A stretch of DNA of 64,000 nucleotides from NCBI RefSeq assembly GCF_003315135.1, contig NZ_QNRK01000010.1:120950-184949 (forward strand). Reading direction: 5' to 3'. This document shows, one piece after another, positions 8,082-15,083 of this stretch. The stretch is from Roseiarcus fermentans. Its GTDB lineage: Bacteria > Pseudomonadota > Alphaproteobacteria > Rhizobiales > Beijerinckiaceae. Each line of letters begins with the position of its first letter. The first letter of the stretch is position 1. Under the pieces are notes generated by a model. That model was not told the origin of the DNA, ran no database searches, and saw nothing but the letters and a program-made list of their open reading frames with translations. A program made the translations under genes and the position numbers.

Positions 8082-8651
8082 ATGGCGATCGAAAAGCGAA
8101 CATTTACCAGCTCTGAAAAGGCCAAGGCGGCGATCGACGAACTGGGAGCGAAGGGCTTCAAGGAGGTAAAGGCCTCGTTCAAGCCGGACAAGGTCCTGGT
8201 CGCCGTCACCGCGCCCTTCGGCGACGGCGCGGCCGTGGCGAAGATTCTCGACAGTCACGGCGGCGTGGCGACCTCCGAGGAGATCGCGGACGAGGGCGGC
8301 AAGACTGTTGCGGCCGTGCGGCCGTTCGACTTCGCGAAGTGGAAGGACTCGCCCACTCCGCTGTCGGATTTCTTCGGCTGGAGCGTCCTGAAGAACGACT
8401 ACAAGTCCCCCTTCTGGCCGGAAGCCCTTTCGGACGATCCGACACCCCTGTCGACCAAGATGGGCTGGTCGGTCCTCAGCGTCGTGAAAGAGGGCTCGAA
8501 GATCAAGAATCCGGCGACCCCGCTTTCCGACCTGTTCGGCTGGAGCGTCCTGAAGAACGACTACAAGTCGCCCTTCTGGCCGGAAGCGTTGATGGATGAT
8601 CCGACCCCGCTGTCGAACAAGTTCGGCTGGACGGTCCTGAAGGACAAGTGA
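8082..8651 (+). CDS. Repeat protein B: stress-protein-like N-domain plus four PLSxxxGW repeats
   Basis: A 189-residue paralogue of the protein at 6762. Residues 1-62 form the same YflT-like domain (MAIEKRTFTSSEKAKAAIDE). Residues 88-187 contain four units: DSPTPLSDFFGWSVL, DDPTPLSTKMGWSVL, NPATPLSDLFGWSVL and DDPTPLSNKFGWTVL. Units 1 and 3 are each followed by an identical KNDYKSPFWPEAL, and their DNA is nearly identical too, so a block of about 54 residues duplicated recently. It lacks the Glu/Pro-rich and basic tail of protein A. Lys is far more frequent than in A. A TGACAA array lies upstream and a strong hairpin downstream. Function is unknown; the neighbouring small heat-shock genes suggest a stress role (inference). 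Confidence 0.85.
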   Translation: MAIEKRTFTSSEKAKAAIDELGAKGFKEVKASFKPDKVLVAVTAPFGDGAAVAKILDSHGGVATSEEIADEGGKTVAAVRPFDFAKWKDSPTPLSDFFGWSVLKNDYKSPFWPEALSDDPTPLSTKMGWSVLSVVKEGSKIKNPATPLSDLFGWSVLKNDYKSPFWPEALMDDPTPLSNKFGWTVLKDK

Positions 8652-8762
8652 CCTTCGCCCTGCGGTCGCTGTCCGCGTCCGATCTCCAAGGCCCCGCCGC
8701 AAGCGGACGCCTTCGGGAACGGCGTCTCCTGCAGGAGACCGCGGGACCCGGCGCCTGAAACG

Positions 8763-8792
8763 AGCCGGGGCTTCCTCGCGGAAGCCCCGGCT
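8763..8792. terminator. Bidirectional hairpin between repeat protein B and hsp20
   Basis: A perfect 13-base-pair inverted repeat (AGCCGGGGCTTCC and its complement) with a 4-base TCGC loop lies between two converging genes. There is no T tract, so termination efficiency is uncertain, but the position fits a shared terminator. Confidence 0.7.
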
Positions 8793-8826
8793 GCGGGCCG
8801 GCGAGCGGGCCGACGGCCGCGCGCGC

Positions 8827-9372
8827 CTACTCGGCCTTGACCGCGATCGTCTTGACCGGCTTCTGCGCCTCCGCGGACTTCGGCAGCACGACCGTCAGGA
8901 CGCCTTTCTTGAAACTCGCCTCGATCCTGTCGGCGTCGACGCCGGCCGGGACCCGGAAAGCGCGCTCGAACGAGCCGAAGCGGCGCTCCCGCAGATGGAA
9001 GTCGGGTTTCTTCTCCTCCGTCTCCTCGTGTTTCTGGCCCTTGATGGTGAGCACGCCGCCGGCGACGCTCACCTCGACGTCCTTCTCGTCGAGGCCGGGC
9101 AGATCCGCATGAACCTCGTAACCGGTGTCGCGTTCGACGAAATCGACCGCAGGCACGGCCACCCAGGCCTCAGGCGACCAGAACGGCTCGATGTCGAAGG
9201 CCGGGCGGCGGAACGGCAGCCGGAACGGACTCGCGGTGAAGTCCTCGAACAGGCGGTCGACCTCGCGGCGCAGGGACTCGAACGGCCGCCATATCTGCAT
9301 CTGCACGGTGGACGGCGCCGATTCGGGTTTCGCCGCGGTGGCGACGGGAACCTTGGTTTCAACTTTTGTCAT
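8827..9372 (-). CDS. Small heat-shock protein, Hsp20/alpha-crystallin family
   Basis: A 181-residue ATP-independent holdase chaperone. The N-terminal arm (1-72) has the amphipathic WRPFESLRREVDRLFEDF helix typical of bacterial class A sHSPs. The alpha-crystallin domain spans about 73-170, with VHADLPGLDEKDVEVSV and the C-terminal signature KKGVLTVVLPKS. A short tail with an I-x-V-like element (TIAVKAE) follows and would dock into neighbouring subunits. It is transcribed away from the two other Hsp20 genes at 9768 and 10229. No clear sigma-32 promoter could be assigned by eye. Confidence 0.93.
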   Translation of the reverse strand: MTKVETKVPVATAAKPESAPSTVQMQIWRPFESLRREVDRLFEDFTASPFRLPFRRPAFDIEPFWSPEAWVAVPAVDFVERDTGYEVHADLPGLDEKDVEVSVAGGVLTIKGQKHEETEEKKPDFHLRERRFGSFERAFRVPAGVDADRIEASFKKGVLTVVLPKSAEAQKPVKTIAVKAE

Positions 9373-9767
9373 CGAAGCCTCCTCGATCGGGTTGGTTCTC
9401 AGCCCGATGACGCAAGTCTAGGCGTTCCGGCGGGCCGCGCATTGACCCGTCTCAACACGCTCGCCCGAACGGCCGTGATTTTTGACAACTCCGCCGAACC
9501 TCCGCCGGAGGCCTCGAGGTCTGATCGCGCAAGCGCGGGGCGCGAACGCCGACGGCTCGACGAACGGCGTTACTTGAGGCTTTCCCTTTGGCGCGAAACG
9601 CCCAGGCTCGCGCCGCCGCCGGCTCTTGACGGCGCGCCGCCGCCTCCCCACCTCGATGGCGATCGTGGCGGGAGGCGTTCGCACGCCCCGAGCGTCAAGA
9701 AGAAGACCCATCGTCTCGGGCATGCGCTCGCGCCCCTTCCGCCGAACGAGAGGGAAGGAGGCAAACC
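9373..9767. other. Divergent intergenic region between Hsp20 genes
   Basis: About 395 bases that must carry promoters for hsp20 on the minus strand and for the hsp20 pair on the plus strand. A GAAGGAG ribosome-binding site precedes the ATG at 9768. A TTGACAA at 9482-9488 and a CTTGAGG near 9573 are possible -35 elements, but I could pair neither with a convincing -10 element. Confidence 0.4.
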
Positions 9768-10190
9768 ATGGCGATAGTTTCGGATCCTTTCGACGCGCTC
9801 GTGAGCTTTCAGCAGGCGCTCGACATGTTCCGCGAGAGCGACTGGCTCGGGTCGGGGCCGAGCGGCGGCGGCGCCTATCCGCCGATGAACGTTTTTCGCA
9901 AGGGCGACGACGTCGTTGTCATCGCCGAGATCCCCGGCGTGACCAAATCCGACCTCGAGCTGCAGTTGAAGGGGCGCACCCTCAGGCTCTCCGGCCGGAA
10001 GACGGTGGCGTTTCCCGAGACTGCGGCGGTGCATCGGCGCGAGCGGCTCGCCGGGCGGTTCGATCGCGCCGTGACCCTGCCGGTCGAGATCGACCCCGAG
10101 GGGGTCAAGGCCGAGCTTCGCGACGGCGTGCTGGCGCTGTTCCTGCCGCGCTCGGAGCGCGACAGGCCGAGGACGATCGCGATCGGCTGA
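9768..10190 (+). CDS. Small heat-shock protein, Hsp20 family
   Basis: A 140-residue sHSP with a short N-terminal arm and an alpha-crystallin domain over about 40-135. Segments VVIAEIPGVTKSDLELQLKG and RDGVLALFLPRSERD match the conserved first strand and the GVL signature, and the protein ends in RTIAIG, an I-x-I motif. The arm contains the FDALVSFQQALDMFRESDW helix. The next sHSP gene starts 38 bases after the stop, so the two probably share a transcript. Different sHSPs in one operon often form hetero-oligomers (family knowledge). Confidence 0.92.
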   Translation: MAIVSDPFDALVSFQQALDMFRESDWLGSGPSGGGAYPPMNVFRKGDDVVVIAEIPGVTKSDLELQLKGRTLRLSGRKTVAFPETAAVHRRERLAGRFDRAVTLPVEIDPEGVKAELRDGVLALFLPRSERDRPRTIAIG

Positions 10191-10228
10191 GGCGCGGCGC
10201 GATGAACGGAAATGCGAGGGAGAGGACC

Positions 10229-10627
10229 ATGGCGGACAACAAGGAAATGGCGGTGCGCGAGAAGAAGGAACTTCTCGCCAGGGAAGAGCGGACGGTTCCG
10301 GGCCGCAGCTTCGTCCCCAGCGCCGACATCTACGAGACCGAGGAGGCGCTCGCGGTGGTGATGGAGATGCCCGGCGTCGAGAAGAAGGACCTCGAGGTCG
10401 GCCTCGAGAACGACGTGCTGCGGGTCGAAGGCCGCATCGACTTCGCCCGATACAAGGACATGGAGCCGGTCTACGCCGAGTACAACGTCGGCCCCTACGC
10501 CCGCTCGTTCGCCCTCTCGAACGCGATCGACCGGGACGCCATCAGCGCCAGCCTGGAGGACGGGGTGCTGACGCTGACCTTGCCCAAGGCGAAGCACGCC
10601 CAGCCGCGCAAGATCGCGATCGGCTGA
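10229..10627 (+). CDS. Small heat-shock protein, Hsp20 family (second gene of pair)
   Basis: A 132-residue sHSP with a charged N terminus (MADNKEMAVREKKELLAREE) instead of the usual aromatic arm. The alpha-crystallin domain runs from about residue 28 to the end: SADIYETEEALAVVMEMPGV, DLEVGLENDVLRVEGR and LEDGVLTLTLPKA, ending KIAIG. I chose ATG 10229 because GGAGAGG lies just upstream; an ATG at 10202 in the same frame is weaker. The EYNVGPYARSF segment is typical of the class represented by HspC-like proteins. A GC-rich hairpin follows the stop. Confidence 0.92.
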   Translation: MADNKEMAVREKKELLAREERTVPGRSFVPSADIYETEEALAVVMEMPGVEKKDLEVGLENDVLRVEGRIDFARYKDMEPVYAEYNVGPYARSFALSNAIDRDAISASLEDGVLTLTLPKAKHAQPRKIAIG

Positions 10628-10640
10628 GGGCGGGGGGGGT

Positions 10641-10664
10641 CCGGCGGCGGAAGGCCGCCGCCGG
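10641..10664. terminator. Hairpin between hsp20 and sohB
   Basis: A perfect 10-base-pair inverted repeat, CCGGCGGCGG and its complement with an AAGG loop, lies between converging genes. It has no T tract. Confidence 0.6.
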
Positions 10665-10669
10665 GGCCT

Positions 10670-11689
10670 TCATCCGGCGGGGCCGCTCAACCGGGCGAGG
10701 GCGAAGTCCGCAACCCTTCGCGCCGCGGCGCCGAGGCCGCCTGTGAGCTGCTGGAGCGGAGTCTTCTTCGCCTCCCAGCGGATCTCGTAGAGCCGGGCGC
10801 TGTCGCGGGCGCGAAACAGCAGTTCGTCGCCGGCGACGATCTCGTCGACGAGACCGAGGCCGAGCGCGTCGCCGGCGAGCCAGGTGTCGCCGGTGGCGAC
10901 CCGGGCGACGTCGATCCCTGGCCGGCGGGCGGCGACGAGCGACTTGAAGGCCTCGTGGATCGCGTCGAGCTTGTCCTGGAAATGCTCCCGCCCCGCCGGC
11001 GTGATCTCGCCGAGCACGGACACGGTGCGCTTGAACTCGCCGGCGGTGATGTCCTCGTACTCGATCGCGTTCTTCTTGAGCAGCTTGTGCACGTTTGGAA
11101 CCGACGCGACGACGCCGATCGAGCCGACCACGGCGAAGGGCGCGGCGACGATGCGGTCGGCGGCGCACGCCATCATGTAGCCGCCGCTCGCCGCGACCTG
11201 ATCGACCGAGGCGGTGACCGGAATCTTTCGCTCGCGCAGCCGCTGCAACTCGGCGGCGGCGAGGCCGTAGCCGGTCACCGTGCCGCCGCCGCTGTCGATC
11301 CGCACCACGACTTCGTCGGTCCCCGGCCGCGCCGTCATCAGCACCGCGTCGATCTCGCGCCCGAGCGCCTTGACCGCGGTCGCGCGCAGGTCGCCCTTGA
11401 AGGTCAGGACGAAGATGCGCCGTCCGGGCGGCGCGTTGCGCCGCGCCTTGGCCTCTTTCCGGCGCGCCTTGATCAGCGCCTTCCTCTGCTTCTTGTCGAC
11501 CAGTTCCGCCTCGATCGCGTCGCGCATGGCGTCGTAGCGGTCGTTGATCGACTTGATCCGGATCTCGTGGTCCTTCGGAGCTTCGCCCGACCGGGCGAGC
11601 CGGACGATCAGGATCGCGAGGCCGCCGATCGCCGCCACGATGACGAGCGCCTTGACGAGGAAGGCGAGAATGTCGAGCCAGAAAGGCAT
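10670..11689 (-). CDS. sohB: S49-family membrane peptidase (SohB/SppA type)
   Basis: A 339-residue inner-membrane serine protease related to signal-peptide peptidase. A transmembrane helix occupies residues of about 4-28 (WLDILAFLVKALVIVAAIGG). A charged coiled region (about 30-85) follows. The ClpP-like core shows IDSGGGTVTGYG, the catalytic-Ser block VAASGGYMMACAADRIV, and GSIGVVASVPNV. The GLGLVDEI block near residue 280 is also conserved. I chose ATG 11689; the longer frame to 11743 adds an Arg-rich leader ahead of the membrane helix. It converges on the hsp20 pair and follows the Nudix gene on the same strand. Confidence 0.9.
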   Translation of the reverse strand: MPFWLDILAFLVKALVIVAAIGGLAILIVRLARSGEAPKDHEIRIKSINDRYDAMRDAIEAELVDKKQRKALIKARRKEAKARRNAPPGRRIFVLTFKGDLRATAVKALGREIDAVLMTARPGTDEVVVRIDSGGGTVTGYGLAAAELQRLRERKIPVTASVDQVAASGGYMMACAADRIVAAPFAVVGSIGVVASVPNVHKLLKKNAIEYEDITAGEFKRTVSVLGEITPAGREHFQDKLDAIHEAFKSLVAARRPGIDVARVATGDTWLAGDALGLGLVDEIVAGDELLFRARDSARLYEIRWEAKKTPLQQLTGGLGAAARRVADFALARLSGPAG

Positions 11690-11773
11690 GAAGGGCTCCG
11701 CGCGGCGAAAGGCCCATATAGGGCCGCGCCCGCGCCTTTCCACGCCTCGCGCGGATTTGGCAAGGGGCGAGGT

Positions 11774-12253
11774 TCAGCTTTCCCGCGATCGTCGGCCTTC
11801 CAGGCGCCGGGCGAGCGCCGCGAGGATCGGCCGTTGACCGACGAGGATCTTCCGCTCCGCCGCGGCGAGGTCGAACCATTCGGCCCGGTCGACCTCCGGG
11901 AACTCGGCCGTCTTGCCGGAGCGGGGCGGCCATTCCATGGTGAAGGGCCCGCTCGACAGCGAGGCGGGATCGAAATCGCCCTCCAGCGCCCAGGCGGCGA
12001 CGACCTTGCCGCCCGGCTGGCGGTGCGCGCCGAGGTCCATGAAGGCGCCCTCGACGCGGGCTCCGGTCTCCTCGAAGAATTCGCGCCGCGCGGCGTCGAG
12101 CAGGTCCTCGCCCGGATTGGCTTCGCCCTTCGGGATCGACCACGCGCCGTCGTCCTTGCGCGCCCAGTACGGCCCGCCTGGATGGACGAGCAGGACCTCG
12201 GCGCCGTACGGGCGGCTGCGGAAGAGGAGGATGCCGGCGCTGGTCTTTGGCAT
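11774..12253 (-). CDS. Nudix hydrolase
   Basis: A 159-residue pyrophosphohydrolase of the MutT/Nudix superfamily. The Nudix box GX5EX7REUXEEXGU is complete: GEANPGEDLLDAARREFFEETG. The N-terminal strands (SAGILLFRSRPYGAEVLLVH) and the WSIPKGE lead-in match a subgroup of single-domain proteins predicted to act on diadenosine polyphosphates or similar dinucleotides. The substrate cannot be read from the sequence. A 62-base palindromic repeat begins 15 bases before its start codon and may carry or disturb its promoter. Confidence 0.88.
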   Translation of the reverse strand: MPKTSAGILLFRSRPYGAEVLLVHPGGPYWARKDDGAWSIPKGEANPGEDLLDAARREFFEETGARVEGAFMDLGAHRQPGGKVVAAWALEGDFDPASLSSGPFTMEWPPRSGKTAEFPEVDRAEWFDLAAAERKILVGQRPILAALARRLEGRRSRES

Positions 12254-12267
12254 GGCGCGGTTCCCAA

Positions 12268-12329
12268 TTCACCACCAAGGACACGAAGGGACACGAAGCT
12301 TCGTGCGACTTCGTGTCCTTGGTGGTGAA
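12268..12329. repeat. Palindromic repeat, copy 1
   Basis: The outer arms (12268-12288 and 12309-12329) are perfect 21-base inverted repeats reading TTCACCACCAAGGACACGAA plus G. An inner 14-base palindrome, CACGAAGCTTCGTG, occupies 12292-12305. A diverged copy is at 13264-13308. Together they flank the RES/Xre gene pair. Confidence 0.85.
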
Positions 12330-12333
12330 ACCC

Positions 12334-12852
12334 TCACGTCCACGACAGCTGGCTCTTCGGCAGACGGCCGCTCGGGTCGTGAACGCGCGCCCGGCAGGGC
12401 AGGCGGTCGCTCCAGCGCCACAGAACGAGATTGACGTCGTTGGGCGCGACGCCATGGACGAAACTCGGCGCGATCAGTCCCGCCGCGCCGGCGGCGATCA
12501 GGCGCAGCGCCAGCCGCCACGAGGCCGGCTCCCGCCCGGACGCCGCCTCGGCGAACCAGGGGCACGCCATGTCCTCCCAGGCGACGCCCGCGGCGAGGGC
12601 GTCCTCCCCGGACCGGCAATCGACGACGTCCTCGCAGTCGATTTCGTAGGTGCAAAGGACGAGCGGCTCGAACTTGCGGGCAAAGCCCTGCGCCGCTTCC
12701 TTGATCGCCGTCATCGGATCGAGGGCGAGAGAAAGCGCCGCCAGGCCTTTCGGGTTGAAGCGCCCGCCGTGGATGGCGGCGCCCTCGCCGGAGAGCGGCC
12801 TGAACGACCAGCGGGGATCGTGGGCGCGGTAGGCCAGACCGCAAAATCTCAA
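12334..12852 (-). CDS. RES-domain toxin (NAD+-consuming, RES/Xre toxin-antitoxin family)
   Basis: A 172-residue RES-domain protein. Family members such as MbcT degrade cellular NAD+ and are neutralised by an Xre/DUF2384 partner. The conserved YRAHDPRWSF start, the HGGRFNPKG segment with the key Arg, and the PMTAIKEAAQGF helix with the acidic residue are all visible. The C-terminal APNDVNLVLWRW segment also matches. Its start overlaps the antitoxin stop by 4 bases, and the antitoxin-first order is the usual one. The pair sits between two copies of a palindromic repeat. Confidence 0.88.
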   Translation of the reverse strand: MRFCGLAYRAHDPRWSFRPLSGEGAAIHGGRFNPKGLAALSLALDPMTAIKEAAQGFARKFEPLVLCTYEIDCEDVVDCRSGEDALAAGVAWEDMACPWFAEAASGREPASWRLALRLIAAGAAGLIAPSFVHGVAPNDVNLVLWRWSDRLPCRARVHDPSGRLPKSQLSWT

Positions 12853-13190
12853 GCAAATCCGCCGAGCGCGATCGAGTCGAGATAGTCGCGCAACGCGGCG
12901 GCCTGACCCGACTTCACCAGCGACTCCGCTGTGCGTCCGCCGAAAGCGGGGATCGGCTCGGCGCGATACCAGGCCACCGCCTGCGCCGGCCCGCCCGCCC
13001 AGGCGGAAACGCGCCGCACGATCTCGTTCATCTCCCTGAGGCGCGACTGCGTCCGGGGCGCATCGAGGCGGCTCGCCTTGTACAACGCCTCGGGCGCGAT
13101 CCCGAGGGTTTCAGCGAGCTGCTTCTTGGAGAGTCCGTAGCTTTCGAAGGCGCCGCTCGCGCGGCCTGATTTCCCTCCTGCGGAAGACAT
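12849..13190 (-). CDS. Xre/MbcA/ParS-type antitoxin (DUF2384)
   Basis: A 113-residue partner of the RES toxin. Residues 15-60 form the Xre-like helix-turn-helix (YGLSKKQLAETLGIAPEALY), and residues 60-113 the toxin-binding domain, with W64, the PIPAFGGRTAESLVKSG block and the terminal DYLDSIALGGF. I chose ATG 13190 because AGGAAAG lies just upstream; a possible AT-rich -10 element (TATATT on the minus strand) lies about 30 bases further up. Antitoxins of this class repress their own operon. Longer in-frame starts run through the palindromic repeat and are unlikely. Confidence 0.87.
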   Translation of the reverse strand: MSSAGGKSGRASGAFESYGLSKKQLAETLGIAPEALYKASRLDAPRTQSRLREMNEIVRRVSAWAGGPAQAVAWYRAEPIPAFGGRTAESLVKSGQAAALRDYLDSIALGGFA

Positions 13191-13263
13191 GCCCGCTTTC
13201 CTGCCATGAAAATCGGGCAAAATATATGACGGAGCCGGACTCATTGCAACCGGCTCGACAAGA

Positions 13264-13308
13264 AGGACACGAGGGGACACGAAGCTTCGTGTATCTTTCG
13301 TGTCCTTG
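13264..13308. repeat. Palindromic repeat, copy 2
   Basis: A diverged copy of the repeat at 12268. It keeps AAGGACACGA and its complement as arms (13264-13273 and 13299-13308) and the identical inner palindrome CACGAAGCTTCGTG at 13279-13292. Copy 1 lies about 1 kb away, beyond the RES/Xre pair. Confidence 0.8.
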
Positions 13309-13332
13309 GCGGTGAACGAAGGTCCAGGATTC

Positions 13333-13884
13333 ATGTTCGGATCGCTGCGCAACAAGAGGCGAGACAGGCCGGGCGTGCTCGCGGCGCGTCTCGCCACCGC
13401 CGAGGCGCGCCACCCGCGCGCGCCGGAACCAACCGTGGCGACGGCGCTGGCGGCGTTGCGTCCGCTGGCTCTCGCGGCCGTCGCCGAGGACGCGACCGTC
13501 GGCGAAGCGCTGCGGGTCATGGCGGAATGCGACGCGGCCGCAGTCGCGGTGACGTCGGCGGCGGGCGTTGCGGGCGTCTTCTCCGAGCGCGACTACGCGC
13601 GAAACGGCGCGACCGGCGCGCGGGCGGCCAAGGATGCGCCGGTCGCCGAGGCGATGAGCCGGACGGTCGCCGAGGCGGCGCCGTCGGACACCGTGCGCCG
13701 CTGTCTCGACCTCATCGCCGAGCGCGGCGTCACGCACGCCGTGGCGCTCGATCGCGGCCGCCTCGTCGGCCTTTTGTCCCGGGCCGACCTGCTCGCGGCG
13801 CAGGTCGCCTGGCACGAGCGCGTCTTCCACGAGATCGAGGTCGACCAGAAGTTGCTGTTCCTGCGCGGAACCTACAGCTGTTGA
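13333..13884 (+). CDS. CBS-domain pair protein
   Basis: A 183-residue protein with a tandem CBS pair (Bateman module) over about residues 45-165. Landmarks are EDATVGEALRVMAECDAAAV, GVFSERDYAR, the second CBS phrase SDTVRRCLDLIAERGVTHAV, and GRLVGLLSRADLL. Such proteins usually bind adenine nucleotides and act as energy sensors; no catalytic domain is attached here. I chose ATG 13333 because the earlier in-frame start at 13300 lies inside the palindromic repeat. The C-terminal segment VDQKLLFLRGTYSC is unassigned. Confidence 0.8.
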   Translation: MFGSLRNKRRDRPGVLAARLATAEARHPRAPEPTVATALAALRPLALAAVAEDATVGEALRVMAECDAAAVAVTSAAGVAGVFSERDYARNGATGARAAKDAPVAEAMSRTVAEAAPSDTVRRCLDLIAERGVTHAVALDRGRLVGLLSRADLLAAQVAWHERVFHEIEVDQKLLFLRGTYSC

Positions 13885-14099
13885 CCGAGCGCGCCGGCGG
13901 AGGCGCCGGTCGCCTGCGCCGCGCCAGGGGGCCGCCGCGCCCGAGCCGGGAGTGGCCTCCGACGGATCCGTTCCGGCCCCCGCCGCAGCCGGGACCGAGC
14001 CGGCTTTCGCGGTCGACCTCGGTGAGGCTCGCGGTCATGGCGGGGACGCGGCCTCGGGCGAACTGATGACGAACCCGGGGGGCGACGCCGCCGGCGCGG

Positions 14100-15083
14100 T
14101 CACTCCCGGAACGGCGTGACGAACAGCCCGCCCGCCTCCGCCGGAGCGTTGGGACCGCGGGGAAGCCGCAGGGGCGAACGGTCGCCGAGATTGCGGTCGT
14201 AAATGTCGGCGTAGCTCCCGGCGGCGGCGAGGACCCGCTTCGCCCAGTCGTCGGACAGGCCGAGATCGCCCGCCTCCGGCGCCGACGCCTCGGCGCGGGC
14301 CGTCCACGGCCCCGCCGGCAGCCCGGCGCGCTGCACCGTGACGATCGCCCAGGCGACGATCGCAGCCCATTGCGGGTCGCTCGCCGGCGTGGCGGCGAAG
14401 ACGGGGAAACTCGCCAGCGGCTCGGGCAGGATGCGGCTCGGGCGCTTGCCTGAAAGGCTCGCGATCGCGAGATCGCCGGTCTCGCCGGCTTCGGCGTCGC
14501 ACTTCGCCGCAGCGAAGGCGTCGTCCATCTCGCCGTATTCGGTGTAGGGCATGCGGGTGAAGTCGAGTTTGCGCGCCGCCATCCACGCCTCGAGCGTCCG
14601 GTGCGCGCCAGACCCCTGGTAGAAGCAGACCGATCTGCCGGCGAGGTCGGCGAGGGTCCTCACCGGGGAATCGACCGAAACCCTGACGCCGGTCGAGACG
14701 AACGCCACCGCCGGCCCCAACAGCGTCCGGCCCGCGAGGCGCTCATCGAGGATCTCCGAGCCGTCGAGAAAGGCGAGGTCGTCGCGACCGTCGCGGACGA
14801 GGTCGAAGGCGGCGTCGAAATCGTACGGGTGGAACGCGATGCGGCCCTCGGGCCCGAGCAGAGCCGCGCCGATCGCCCGGCAGAGGTCGAGATAAAGGCC
14901 GGAAGCCTCGCGCCCGCCGGGCCGCTGGCCGACGAGCCCCGGCCGCGAGACGCCGCCGCAGCGGATCGCCCCCTCCGCCCTGATCCGGTCGACGACCGGG
15001 CCGGCGTGGGCGTTCGGCGCGAGCGCGGCCACCGCGCAGATCGCGCAAGCGGCGACGAGCCGAGCCCGGCCTCCCCGATTCAA
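14100..15083 (-). CDS. Periplasmic amino-acid-binding-like protein (ABC transporter type 3 solute-binding family)
   Basis: A 327-residue secreted protein. A signal peptide is clear (residues 1-27, ending AHA). The mature part follows the general L-amino-acid-binding protein pattern: IRAEGAIRCGGVSRPGL, a central GRSVCFYQGSGAHRTLEAW and a C-terminal SYADIYDRNLGDRSPLRL. No permease or ATPase gene adjoins it. Instead its start overlaps by 4 bases the stop of a large phosphoesterase gene on the same strand, so the two are co-translated. It may be an orphan binding protein supplying another transporter or serving as a sensor (inference). Confidence 0.82.
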   Translation of the reverse strand: MNRGGRARLVAACAICAVAALAPNAHAGPVVDRIRAEGAIRCGGVSRPGLVGQRPGGREASGLYLDLCRAIGAALLGPEGRIAFHPYDFDAAFDLVRDGRDDLAFLDGSEILDERLAGRTLLGPAVAFVSTGVRVSVDSPVRTLADLAGRSVCFYQGSGAHRTLEAWMAARKLDFTRMPYTEYGEMDDAFAAAKCDAEAGETGDLAIASLSGKRPSRILPEPLASFPVFAATPASDPQWAAIVAWAIVTVQRAGLPAGPWTARAEASAPEAGDLGLSDDWAKRVLAAAGSYADIYDRNLGDRSPLRLPRGPNAPAEAGGLFVTPFRE

